This document shows positions 22,957-29,957 of a stretch of 32,948 nt of DNA, one piece after another. Position numbers and translations under genes: made by a program. Each line of letters opens with the position of its first letter. The stretch's first letter is position 1. The stretch is taken from contig CAZVUN010000023.1 in NCBI GenBank assembly GCA_964629975.1, positions 1 through 32,948 of the forward strand, written 5' to 3'. Source of the DNA: G020354085 sp964629975. Lineage in GTDB: Bacteria; Pseudomonadota; Gammaproteobacteria; Acidiferrobacterales; Sulfurifustaceae. Below the pieces are notes generated by a model that saw only the letters and a list, made by a program, of their open reading frames with translations, searched no databases and was not told the DNA's origin.

Positions 22957-24450
22957 TCAGAAGCGCTCGATGTCGGGGAACGTGAGCTTTCCGGCGTGCA
23001 CGTGCATGCGCCCGAACTCGGCGCAACGGTGCAGGGTCGGCACGGCCTTGCCCGGATTGAGCAGGCCCCTGGGGTCGAAGGCGGCCTTGAGCGCGTGGAA
23101 TTGCGCGAGCTCCTCCTTGGTGAACTGCACGCACATCTGGTTGATCTTCTCCATGCCGACACCGTGCTCGCCGGTGATGGTGCCGCCCACCTCGACGCAC
23201 AGCTCCAGGATCCTGCCGCCGAGCTCCTCGGTGCGCTCGAGCTCGCCAGGCCGGTTGGCGTCGTACAGGATCAGCGGATGCAGGTTGCCGTCCCCGGCGT
23301 GAAAGACGTTCGCCACCGGCAGTCCATACGCCTTCGACAGTTCGCCGATGCGGTGCAATACGCTCGACAGGTGCTTGCGCGGGATGGTCCCGTCCATGCA
23401 GTAGTAGTCGGGCGACAGGCGTCCCACCGCCGGAAAGGCGGCCTTGCGCCCGGCCCAGAACCGGAGCCGTTCGGCATCGTCACGCGCCACGCGCACCTCG
23501 GTGGCACCTTTGCTTTCGAGCAGCGTGCGCACCCGGGCGATGCCGTCGGCGACCTCCTCGGCCGTCCCGTCGAGCTCGCACAGGAGGATCGCGGCGGCCT
23601 CCGTCGGATAGCCGGCGTGCAGGTAGTCTTCCGCTGCGCGGATCGCCATGTTGTCCATCATCTCGAGACCGCCGGGGATGAAGCCGCTCGCGATGATGGC
23701 GGCGACCGCGTCGCCGGCGCGCTCGATGTCGTTGAACGCCGCGAGCACGCACTGGGCGCTTTCCGGTTTGGGGGTGAGCTTGACCGTGACCTCGACGATC
23801 ACGCCGAGCATGCCTTCCGAGCCGTTCATGACGGCGAGCAGGTCGTAGCCGGGACTGTCGAGTGTCTTGCCGCCGACCTCGATCAGCTCGCCCTCCATGG
23901 TGAGGAACTTGAGTCCCAGGACGTTGTGCACGGTAAGCCCGTACTTGAGGCAGTGCACGCCGCCGGCGTTCTCGGCGACGTTGCCACCGATCGAGGCGAT
24001 GATCTGCGAAGACGGATCGGGCGCGTAGTAGAGCCCGAAGGGCGCGGCGGCCGCGGTGATGGCGGCGTTGCGCACACCGGGCTGCACGGTGGCGCTGCGG
24101 TTATCGGCGTCGATCTCGAGGATGCGCGAGAACTTGCTGAGCGCCAGCAGCACGCCGTGCGCGAGCGGCAGGGCCCCGCCCGACAACCCGGTGCCGGCGC
24201 CACGGGCCACCACCGGGACGTTGCGCGCCGCGCACGCCTTGAGCACGCGCCGTGCCTGCTCGATGTCCTGGGGCAGCACCACCAGCCCCGGAACCTGGCG
24301 GTAGGCGGACAGGCCGTCGCATTCGTAGGGGCGCAGCTCTTCGGGTTCTGACAGCACACAGTCCGCTGGCAGGAAGCGGCGCAGCTCGGCTGCCAGCGCG
24401 GCGCGCGGGAAACCGGGCGCTTCAGCGGTCGGTTGAATGACGGCGCTCAT
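22957..24450 (-). CDS. glcD: Glycolate oxidase FAD-linked subunit GlcD
   Basis: The 497-residue catalytic flavin subunit that oxidises glycolate to glyoxylate. The FAD-binding PCMH region has RGAGTGLSGGA (83-93) and PDPSSQIIASIGGNVAENAGG-like sequence (about 146-166; diagnostic residues GGNVAENAGG). The C-terminal FAD-oxidase domain carries NVFHAGDGNLHPLI and GEHGVGMEK, both conserved in GlcD and D-lactate dehydrogenase relatives. Start ATG at 24450 has a GAGGT ribosome site; the longer frame upstream runs into the divergent VOC gene. D-lactate or other 2-hydroxy acids are possible substrates, but GlcE and GlcF nearby favour glycolate. Confidence 0.95.
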   Translation of the reverse strand: MSAVIQPTAEAPGFPRAALAAELRRFLPADCVLSEPEELRPYECDGLSAYRQVPGLVVLPQDIEQARRVLKACAARNVPVVARGAGTGLSGGALPLAHGVLLALSKFSRILEIDADNRSATVQPGVRNAAITAAAAPFGLYYAPDPSSQIIASIGGNVAENAGGVHCLKYGLTVHNVLGLKFLTMEGELIEVGGKTLDSPGYDLLAVMNGSEGMLGVIVEVTVKLTPKPESAQCVLAAFNDIERAGDAVAAIIASGFIPGGLEMMDNMAIRAAEDYLHAGYPTEAAAILLCELDGTAEEVADGIARVRTLLESKGATEVRVARDDAERLRFWAGRKAAFPAVGRLSPDYYCMDGTIPRKHLSSVLHRIGELSKAYGLPVANVFHAGDGNLHPLILYDANRPGELERTEELGGRILELCVEVGGTITGEHGVGMEKINQMCVQFTKEELAQFHALKAAFDPRGLLNPGKAVPTLHRCAEFGRMHVHAGKLTFPDIERF

Positions 24451-24547
24451 GGAGACCTCGGCGGGACCGGGGGAAAGAGTAGCGCCGGCGCAGCGGCGGG
24501 TAAACCAAAACTTCTTGCGCCATGCGGGATTTTGTAGACTCGAACGC

Positions 24548-24925
24548 ATGATCGAGTACCGGGGCATTGCGCATGCCAGCGTGATCGTGGCGGACACGGC
24601 CCGCGCGCTTGCGTTCTACCGCGATGTGCTAGGCATGCGGGTGCTGCCGGAGCGTCCGAACCTCGGCTATCCCGGCGCATGGCTCGCCGTCGGTGACCAG
24701 CAGATCCACCTGCTCGAGTTGCCGAACCCCGATCCGGTGACCAGCCGGCCCGCGCACGGCGGTCGCGACCGGCATACGGCGATCTACCTGTGTGACCTTG
24801 CGGCCCTCAGGGCCGCGCTGGATCGCAGCGCGGTGGCGTACAGCGTGAGCCGCTCCGGGCGTGCGGCCCTGTTCTGCCGCGACCCGGACGGCAACGCGCT
24901 GGAGTTCATCGAAGTGCCGAAATAA
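24548..24925 (+). CDS. Small VOC (glyoxalase/bleomycin resistance superfamily) protein
   Basis: A 125-residue single-copy VOC-fold protein. The first beta-alpha unit reads IAHASVIVADTARALAFYRDVLGMRVL and the second ends in CRDPDGNALEFIEV. Likely metal ligands are H9, E57 or H54, H76 (RHTAIYL) and E119 (ALEFIEV), the usual one-per-strand pattern. Such proteins may be lactoylglutathione lyases, isomerases or dioxygenase-like enzymes; this one could not be assigned. It is divergent from glcD with a 97-base gap, and convergent with rpoH behind a shared hairpin. No strong ribosome site is seen and the leader looks very short. Confidence 0.85.
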   Translation: MIEYRGIAHASVIVADTARALAFYRDVLGMRVLPERPNLGYPGAWLAVGDQQIHLLELPNPDPVTSRPAHGGRDRHTAIYLCDLAALRAALDRSAVAYSVSRSGRAALFCRDPDGNALEFIEVPK

Positions 24926-24930
24926 AGAAA

Positions 24931-24954
24931 GAGGGCCTCACGACGGAGGCCCTC
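24931..24954 (-). terminator. Intrinsic terminator of rpoH
   Basis: A perfect 9-bp stem GAGGGCCTC (24931-24939) with its complement at 24946-24954 around a 6-base loop. On the minus strand it is followed by TTTCTTTATTT, so it fits rpoH termination; on the plus strand no T run follows, so it serves the VOC gene poorly. Confidence 0.82.
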
Positions 24955-24980
24955 GCAGGGGAATTGCGCCTTGGGCGCGC

Positions 24981-25835
24981 CTAGGCGGCGAGCGAGTCCT
25001 TCATCTGGGCCAGCGCCTTCTGCTCGATCTGGCGGATACGCTCGGCCGACACGCCGTACTGCGCGGCCAGATCATGCAACGTGGGCTTGTCATCATCGAG
25101 CCAGCGGCGCTGGATGATGTCGCGCGACCGGGCATCGAGGCGCGCAAGCGCCTGACCGAGCTGCTCGCTGCGCGCGCTCTCCTGATCGGATTGCGCGACC
25201 AGCACCTCGGGGTTGTAGCGCATGTCCTGGAGGTAGCCGGCGGGCGCGGCATGGAAGTTGTCGTCGTCGCTCTCGTCGCTGGCGTCGAACGGCACGTCCG
25301 GGCTGGCCAGACGCGACTCCATCTGCTGCACGGTCTCGCGCGGGACATCGAGGTTGCTGGCAAGCTCATCGACTTCACTGCGCGTCATCCAGCCGAGGCG
25401 CGTGCGCGCCTTGCGCAGATTGAAGAACAGCTTGCGCTGCGCCTTGGTGGTGGCCACCTTGACGATGCGCCAGTTGCGCAGGATGTAGTCGTAAATCTCG
25501 GCGCGGATCCAGTGCACGGCGAACGACATCAGGCGCACGTTGCGCGCCGGGTCGTAGTGCTTGACCGCCTTCATCAGGCCGATGTTGCCTTCCTGGATGA
25601 GATCCGCCTGGGGCAGCCCGTAGCCGGAGAAGCCACGCGCCACACGCGCGACGTAGCGCAGATTCGCCATGACCAGCTGGCGGGCGGCGTCGAGATCGTT
25701 GTGCTTGCGGTAGCGCTGGGCCAGGGCGCGTTCCTGCGCGGCGTCGAGCACGGGCAGGGCATTGACGGCCTTGAGATAGGCCGACAGGCCCTTGTCGGGA
25801 TACAGGCTGATGGCGATCGGCAATGTCTGGCTCAC
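24981..25835 (-). CDS. rpoH: RNA polymerase sigma-32 factor RpoH
   Basis: Heat-shock sigma factor (284 aa, same length as E. coli). Region 2 includes GYGLPQADLIQEGNIGLMKA (71-90) and SFAVHWIRAEI (104-114); the RpoH box QRKLFFNLR is at 133-141, which identifies sigma-32 rather than other group 2/3 sigmas. Region 4 is near the end (LHDLAAQYGVSAERIRQIE). I chose GTG at 25835 because GGGAGA sits about 7 bases upstream and the length matches; the in-frame ATG at 25916 would place the protein start in the promoter. A sigma-70-like promoter and a CIRCE element lie upstream. The leader of about 64 bases may carry translation control, but no structure was confirmed. Confidence 0.96.
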   Translation of the reverse strand: MSQTLPIAISLYPDKGLSAYLKAVNALPVLDAAQERALAQRYRKHNDLDAARQLVMANLRYVARVARGFSGYGLPQADLIQEGNIGLMKAVKHYDPARNVRLMSFAVHWIRAEIYDYILRNWRIVKVATTKAQRKLFFNLRKARTRLGWMTRSEVDELASNLDVPRETVQQMESRLASPDVPFDASDESDDDNFHAAPAGYLQDMRYNPEVLVAQSDQESARSEQLGQALARLDARSRDIIQRRWLDDDKPTLHDLAAQYGVSAERIRQIEQKALAQMKDSLAA

Positions 25836-25879
25836 GGCGAATCTCCCTCGCTTGGTCCCACCGGGAATCGGCGGGAATT

Positions 25880-25906
25880 TTAGCACTCGGCTCGTTTGAG
25901 TGCCAA
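25880..25906. promoter_or_regulatory. CIRCE element (HrcA operator) upstream of rpoH
   Basis: TTAGCACTC at 25880-25888, nine spacer bases, and GAGTGCCAA at 25898-25906. The CIRCE consensus is TTAGCACTC-N9-GAGTGCTAA, so there is one mismatch in 18 positions and the spacer is exact. It begins at the -10 box and covers the likely transcript start of rpoH, a position suited to repression by HrcA. hrcA itself is not in the window. Confidence 0.88.
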
Positions 25907-25936
25907 TTATAGCCAAAAGTTCACTGTTCCAGTCAA
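25906..25936 (-). promoter_or_regulatory. Sigma-70-like promoter of rpoH
   Basis: On the minus strand a perfect TATAAT (25906-25911) is preceded by TTGACT (25931-25936) with a 19-base spacer, slightly long. The predicted transcript start near 25899 falls inside the CIRCE dyad, leaving a leader of about 64 bases before the GTG. Confidence 0.68.
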
Positions 25937-25966
25937 CAATTTGCTAAGCACTTGGATCGACGTTAC

Positions 25967-26878
25967 TTATTTTGGTTCGATGGCCCGCAGATGGCGGCCG
26001 ACTGCCGCGCGCGAGCCCAGCCAGCCGAGCGCCGTACCCACCGCGAGCAGCAGCCCGCCGCCCGCCGCATCCAGACCCCGCACCCGGAAGTCGCTGCCGT
26101 ACAGGCCGGCGAGCTCGCCCACCGGCGCGGCCACCAGCAGCACGGCGCCGCTCACCAGCGCCCATGCCAGGGCGGCCCCGGCCAGCCCCTGCTGGGCGCC
26201 GGCATACAGGAAAGGCCGGCGGATGAAGGCATCGGTCCCGCCGACCAGCTTGATGACCTCGATCTCGTCCTTGCGGTGGAGCACCGCGAGGCGGATGGTG
26301 TTGCCGATGGTGAGCAGCACGCCCGCTGCCAGCAGCGCGGCCAGCGCCCACACCGCACGCTCGGCCAGTGCCAGCATCGCGTGCAGGCGACGTACCCACT
26401 CGAGATCGAGCTGCGCCAGCTCGACCTCGCTGTATTGACCGAGCTCGCGTGCCAGTGCCGCGAGCTGCTCGGCGGAGGTGTCGATGCGCGGGTGCACCAC
26501 CAGCACCGGCGGCAGCGGATTGCGCTCGAGCGCATCGAGCGCCGCGCCGAAGCCGGAAGAGCGCCTGAACTCCGCGAGCGCCGCCTCGGGCGAGATGTAA
26601 TCGACGCGCGCGACCGCGGGCAGCCGGCGGATGCGGTCCGCCAGGCGCTCCGCCGGCTTGCCGGCGGCATCGCGCCGCAGAAACAGCGAGATCTGGCCGG
26701 CGCCCTCCCAGCCGCGACTGACCCGCTCGAGGTTGTCGATCAGCACGAACAGGCCGGCCGGCAGTGCCAGCGTGATGCCGATGACACCGATGGTCATGAG
26801 CGAGGCGAGCGGCGCGCGCGCCAGGCGCCCGGCGCTCTCGAAGAAGGCCTGGGCATGCGCCAGCAGGTAGGTCTTCAT
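25967..26878 (-). CDS. ftsX: Cell division protein FtsX
   Basis: FtsX (303 aa) is the membrane half of the FtsEX complex, an ABC-like mechanotransmitter that activates cell-wall hydrolases at the septum. Four membrane helices are visible: about 22-48, 170-195, 222-248 and 268-292. The periplasmic loop (about 50-165) follows the first helix, with the QISLFLRRD start and a DALERNPLPP region typical of FtsX. The cytoplasmic HRKDEIEVIKLVGGTDAFIRRPFLY block between helices 2 and 3 is strongly conserved. The ATG overlaps the ftsE stop by 4 bases, and rpoH follows after about 130 bases with its own promoter. Confidence 0.96.
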   Translation of the reverse strand: MKTYLLAHAQAFFESAGRLARAPLASLMTIGVIGITLALPAGLFVLIDNLERVSRGWEGAGQISLFLRRDAAGKPAERLADRIRRLPAVARVDYISPEAALAEFRRSSGFGAALDALERNPLPPVLVVHPRIDTSAEQLAALARELGQYSEVELAQLDLEWVRRLHAMLALAERAVWALAALLAAGVLLTIGNTIRLAVLHRKDEIEVIKLVGGTDAFIRRPFLYAGAQQGLAGAALAWALVSGAVLLVAAPVGELAGLYGSDFRVRGLDAAGGGLLLAVGTALGWLGSRAAVGRHLRAIEPK

Positions 26879-27546
26879 GCGCTTGCCCCGGAGTCGTGCA
26901 CGAGCTCGCCGTGCTGCAGTTGCAGCACGCGCTTGCCGGCGCGGCGCAGCAGTTGCTGGTCGTGCGTGGCGATCAGCACCGTCACCCCGACCGCGTTGAA
27001 CTCGAGAAACAGCCGCAGGATCTCCTCCGACAGCGCCGCATCGAGATTGCCGGTCGGCTCATCGGCGAGCAGCAGCGGCGGCTTGTTGATGATGGCGCGC
27101 GCGATGCTCACGCGCTGCTGCTCGCCGCCGGAGAGCGTGATCGGATAGAGCCGCTCCTTGGCGAGCAGGCCGACCTTGGCGAGCGCGGCGCGCGTGCGCT
27201 TCTCGATCTCGCCGCGTGCCGTGCCGGTGACGATGAGCGGCAGCGCCACGTTGTCGAACACGGTGCGGTCGTACAGCAGGCGGTAGTCCTGAAATACCAC
27301 GCCGATGGTGCGGCGCAGCGCCGGCACGCGCCGCGCTGGCAGCCGCGCGATGTTCTGGTTATTGACCAGCAGCGTGCCGCGCGTCGGCCGCTCGATCAGC
27401 GTGATGAGGCGCAACAGGGTGCTCTTGCCGGCGCCGGAATGGCCGGTGAGAAACGCCATCTCGCCGGCGGCGAGCGCGAAGCTCACGTTCTTGAGCGCGT
27501 CGAAGCCGTTCGGGTAGCGCTTCGAAACGCCGGTGCACTGGATCAT
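26875..27546 (-). CDS. ftsE: Cell division ATP-binding protein FtsE
   Basis: FtsE (223 aa) is the ABC ATPase partner of FtsX on the cytoplasmic face. Walker A GHSGAGKST is at 35-43, the Q-loop at Q86 (VVFQDYRLL), the signature LSGGEQQR at 138-145, and Walker B LLLADEPT at 158-165 with D162 and E163. The N-terminus MIQCTGVSKRYPNG is typical. It overlaps both neighbours: its ATG with the ftsY stop (27543-27546) and its stop with the ftsX start (26875-26878), so the three genes form a coupled operon. Confidence 0.97.
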   Translation of the reverse strand: MIQCTGVSKRYPNGFDALKNVSFALAAGEMAFLTGHSGAGKSTLLRLITLIERPTRGTLLVNNQNIARLPARRVPALRRTIGVVFQDYRLLYDRTVFDNVALPLIVTGTARGEIEKRTRAALAKVGLLAKERLYPITLSGGEQQRVSIARAIINKPPLLLADEPTGNLDAALSEEILRLFLEFNAVGVTVLIATHDQQLLRRAGKRVLQLQHGELVHDSGASA

Positions 27547-28514
27547 CCGCGCGCGTCCGAATCGCGAGACGGCAGCAGCGCATCGATGAACTGCGCGGCA
27601 TCGAAGTCCTGCAGGTCGTCCATGCCCTCGCCCACGCCGATGTAGCGCAGCGGTATGCGCGCCTGGCGCGCGATCGCCAGCAGGATGCCCCCCTTGGCGG
27701 TGCCGTCGAGCTTGGTGAGCACCAGCCCGGTGACCCCGACTGCCTCATCGAAATGCCTGAGTTGCGACAGCGCGTTCTGTCCGGTGCTGGCGTCGAGCAC
27801 GAGCAGCACCTCGTTGGGGGCGTCGGCGCGCGCCTTGGCGATGACGCGCTTGATCTTCTTGAGCTCATCCATGAGCCCGGCATGCGTGTGCTGGCGCCCG
27901 GCGGTGTCGACGATCAGCACGTCCATGCCGCGCGCCGCGGCCGCGCTCATGGCGTCGTGGCACACGGCGGCCGCGTCGGCGCCGTGATGCTGGGCAATGA
28001 CCGGCACGCCGACGCGCCGGCCCCAGGTCTCGAGCTGCTCGATGGCGGCGGCGCGGAAGGTATCGGCGGCGGCGAGCATGACGCCGAGATCTTGACCCCG
28101 CAAACGGTGCGCGAGCTTGGCGATGGTGGTGGTCTTGCCGACGCCATTGACGCCGACCGCCATGATGACAAAGGGTTTGACCGCGTGCGCGAGCACGAGC
28201 GGCTGGGCGACCGGCTGAACGATCGCGAGCATCTGCTGTCTCAGCGCTTCGTATGCGGCGCCCGCATCGGCCAGCTCCTTGCGCGCGATGCGCGCGCTCA
28301 ACCCGTCGATGAGCAGTTGCGTGGTCTCGACCCCGACGTCTGCCGACAGCAGCACGGTCTCGAGCTCATCGAGCAGGGCGGCATCGAGTTTGCGCGGGCC
28401 GAGCAGCAGGTCGCCCAGGCCGCGCGCCAGCGAGCGCGGCGCGGCGCCGAGCCTGTCGCGCAGGCGTTCGAGCAGACCGGCGCGCGGGCGAGCAGTGGAA
28501 TCGGGATCGGTCAC
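27543..28514 (-). CDS. ftsY: Signal recognition particle receptor FtsY
   Basis: FtsY (323 aa) is the SRP receptor GTPase that docks ribosomes at the membrane. The N domain spans about 10-105 and the G domain follows: GVNGVGKTTT (121-130), DTFRAAA, DTAGRQHTHAGLMDEL (G3, from 203) and TKLDGTAKGG (267-276). The acidic A domain seen in E. coli is absent, as in many shorter FtsY proteins. The start is GTG at 28514; no ATG is available near, and the ribosome site (ACAGGT) is weak. It is the first gene of ftsY-ftsE-ftsX and divergent from the M16 protease. Confidence 0.95.
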   Translation of the reverse strand: MTDPDSTARPRAGLLERLRDRLGAAPRSLARGLGDLLLGPRKLDAALLDELETVLLSADVGVETTQLLIDGLSARIARKELADAGAAYEALRQQMLAIVQPVAQPLVLAHAVKPFVIMAVGVNGVGKTTTIAKLAHRLRGQDLGVMLAAADTFRAAAIEQLETWGRRVGVPVIAQHHGADAAAVCHDAMSAAAARGMDVLIVDTAGRQHTHAGLMDELKKIKRVIAKARADAPNEVLLVLDASTGQNALSQLRHFDEAVGVTGLVLTKLDGTAKGGILLAIARQARIPLRYIGVGEGMDDLQDFDAAQFIDALLPSRDSDARG

Positions 28515-28534
28515 GGTGGTACCTGTGGGGAAGG

Positions 28535-28577
28535 GGATACGGTATCCTAGCGCGCGCTTTTCTCGCAGCTCATTATA
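28535..28577. promoter_or_regulatory. ftsY / M16 divergent control region with a 13-bp palindrome
   Basis: Between divergent start codons lies a perfect dyad GGATAC-G-GTATCC (28535-28547) and a perfect minus-strand TATAAT at 28572-28577, which would give an ftsY transcript with a leader of about 50 bases. No good -35 is seen. The palindrome would fall inside that leader. A role as operator is possible but unproven. Confidence 0.4.
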
Positions 28578-28589
28578 TAGGGAAGACCC

Positions 28590-29957
28590 ATGGCAATTCG
28601 GCTTTCGGCGGCCATGCTCGCCGCACTCGTCCTGATCGGCTGTGGCGGGCCGGCCGTGCACGAGACGCGGCTCAGCAACGGCCTGCGTGTGATCGTCAAG
28701 GAAGACCGGCGCTCGCCGGTGGTGGTATCGCAGGTCTGGTACAAGGTCGGGGCGATCGATGAGCCCGCGGGCCTCACCGGCATCTCGCACGTGCTCGAGC
28801 ACATGATGTTCAAGGGCACGCAGCGCCTCAAGCCCAACGAGTTCTCGCGCATCATTGCCGAGAACGGCGGGCGCGAGAACGCCTTCACCAGCCGCGACTA
28901 CACCGCCTACTTTCAGCAGCTCGAGAAGTCCCGCCTGCCGATCGCCTTTGAGCTCGAGGCCGACCGCATGCGCCACCTCACCCTCGATGCGGGTGAGTTC
29001 GCCAAGGAGATCAAGGTGGTGATGGAGGAACGGCGCCTGCGTACCGAGGACAGGCCCGAGGCGCTGCTCGGCGAACGCTTCATGGCGACCGCCTACCAGG
29101 TGCATCCGTACCGCCAGCCGATCATTGGCTGGATGGCGGATCTCGAGAAGATGACGATCGACGACGTGCGCCAGTGGTACAAGCGCTGGTACACGCCGAG
29201 GAACGCCACCCTCGTGGTGGTCGGCGACGTCGAGCCGAAGGCGGTGTTCGCGCTTGCCGAGCAGCATTTCGGCAAGCTGCCGGCCGACCCGGTCAATCCC
29301 ACCGCCATCGCGAGCGAGCCGCCGCAGCAGCAGGAGCGCCGCACGCGCCTCTCGGCGCCGGCCGAGGTGCCATCGCTCTACATCGGCTATCACACCCCGG
29401 TCGTGCAGCGCGACGCCCGGTCGTGGGAGCCGTACGCGCTCACGGTGCTGAACGGCATTCTGGACGGTGGCAGCAGCGCGCGCTTCGAGCAGACGCTGAT
29501 CCGCGAGCAAAAGATCGCCGCCTCGGTGCATGCCCAATACGACATGGTCGCGCGCGGCCCGAGTCTGTTCTCCGTTTCCGCCACGCCGTCCGCCGGCCAT
29601 ACGGCGGAGGAGCTCGAGCAGGCGGTGCTCGCGCAGATCGAGCGGGTGCGCAACGAGCGCGTGAGCGAGGAGGAGCTGCGCCGCGTCAAGGCGCAGGTGG
29701 TGGCGCGCGATGTGTACCAGCGCGACTCGATGTTCTATCAGGCCATGCAGATCGGCATGTTCGTCACCACCGGGCTTGACTGGAAGCAGATCGACCAGGG
29801 CCTCGAACGCATCAACGCCGTGACCGCCGAGCAGGTGCAGGAGGTCGCGCGCAAGTACCTGGTCCCGTCCAACCGCACGGTCGCGGTGCTCGACCCGCTG
29901 CCGCTCGACCCGAGCAAGCGCCGCCCGGCCGCGGCCCAGGTGTCCCATGCGCGCTAA
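28590..29957 (+). CDS. M16-family zinc protease, catalytic partner (lipoprotein)
   Basis: A 455-residue pitrilysin-type protease. The inverted zinc motif HVLEH is at 67-71 (H67, E70, H71), and the third ligand is probably E147 in VVMEERR. The N-terminal signal ends in a lipobox LIGC with Cys 18, so it is likely a membrane-anchored periplasmic or outer-membrane lipoprotein. Two M16 halves are present. The gene order with a second M16 gene then rsmD and coaD is common in gammaproteobacteria. Start ATG at 28590 with GGAAGA just upstream. Its 3' end overlaps the next gene by 11 bases, so both proteins are probably made in equal amounts. Confidence 0.94.
   Translation: MAIRLSAAMLAALVLIGCGGPAVHETRLSNGLRVIVKEDRRSPVVVSQVWYKVGAIDEPAGLTGISHVLEHMMFKGTQRLKPNEFSRIIAENGGRENAFTSRDYTAYFQQLEKSRLPIAFELEADRMRHLTLDAGEFAKEIKVVMEERRLRTEDRPEALLGERFMATAYQVHPYRQPIIGWMADLEKMTIDDVRQWYKRWYTPRNATLVVVGDVEPKAVFALAEQHFGKLPADPVNPTAIASEPPQQQERRTRLSAPAEVPSLYIGYHTPVVQRDARSWEPYALTVLNGILDGGSSARFEQTLIREQKIAASVHAQYDMVARGPSLFSVSATPSAGHTAEELEQAVLAQIERVRNERVSEEELRRVKAQVVARDVYQRDSMFYQAMQIGMFVTTGLDWKQIDQGLERINAVTAEQVQEVARKYLVPSNRTVAVLDPLPLDPSKRRPAAAQVSHAR

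Noticed and set aside
25836..25916. ATG at 25916 as the rpoH start
   Set aside because: It would begin in the -10/CIRCE region and add 27 residues beyond the E. coli length, whereas GTG 25835 has a good ribosome site.
28574..28579. TATATA on the plus strand as a -10 for the M16 gene
   Set aside because: It lies directly before the ribosome site and too close to the ATG to yield a normal leader.
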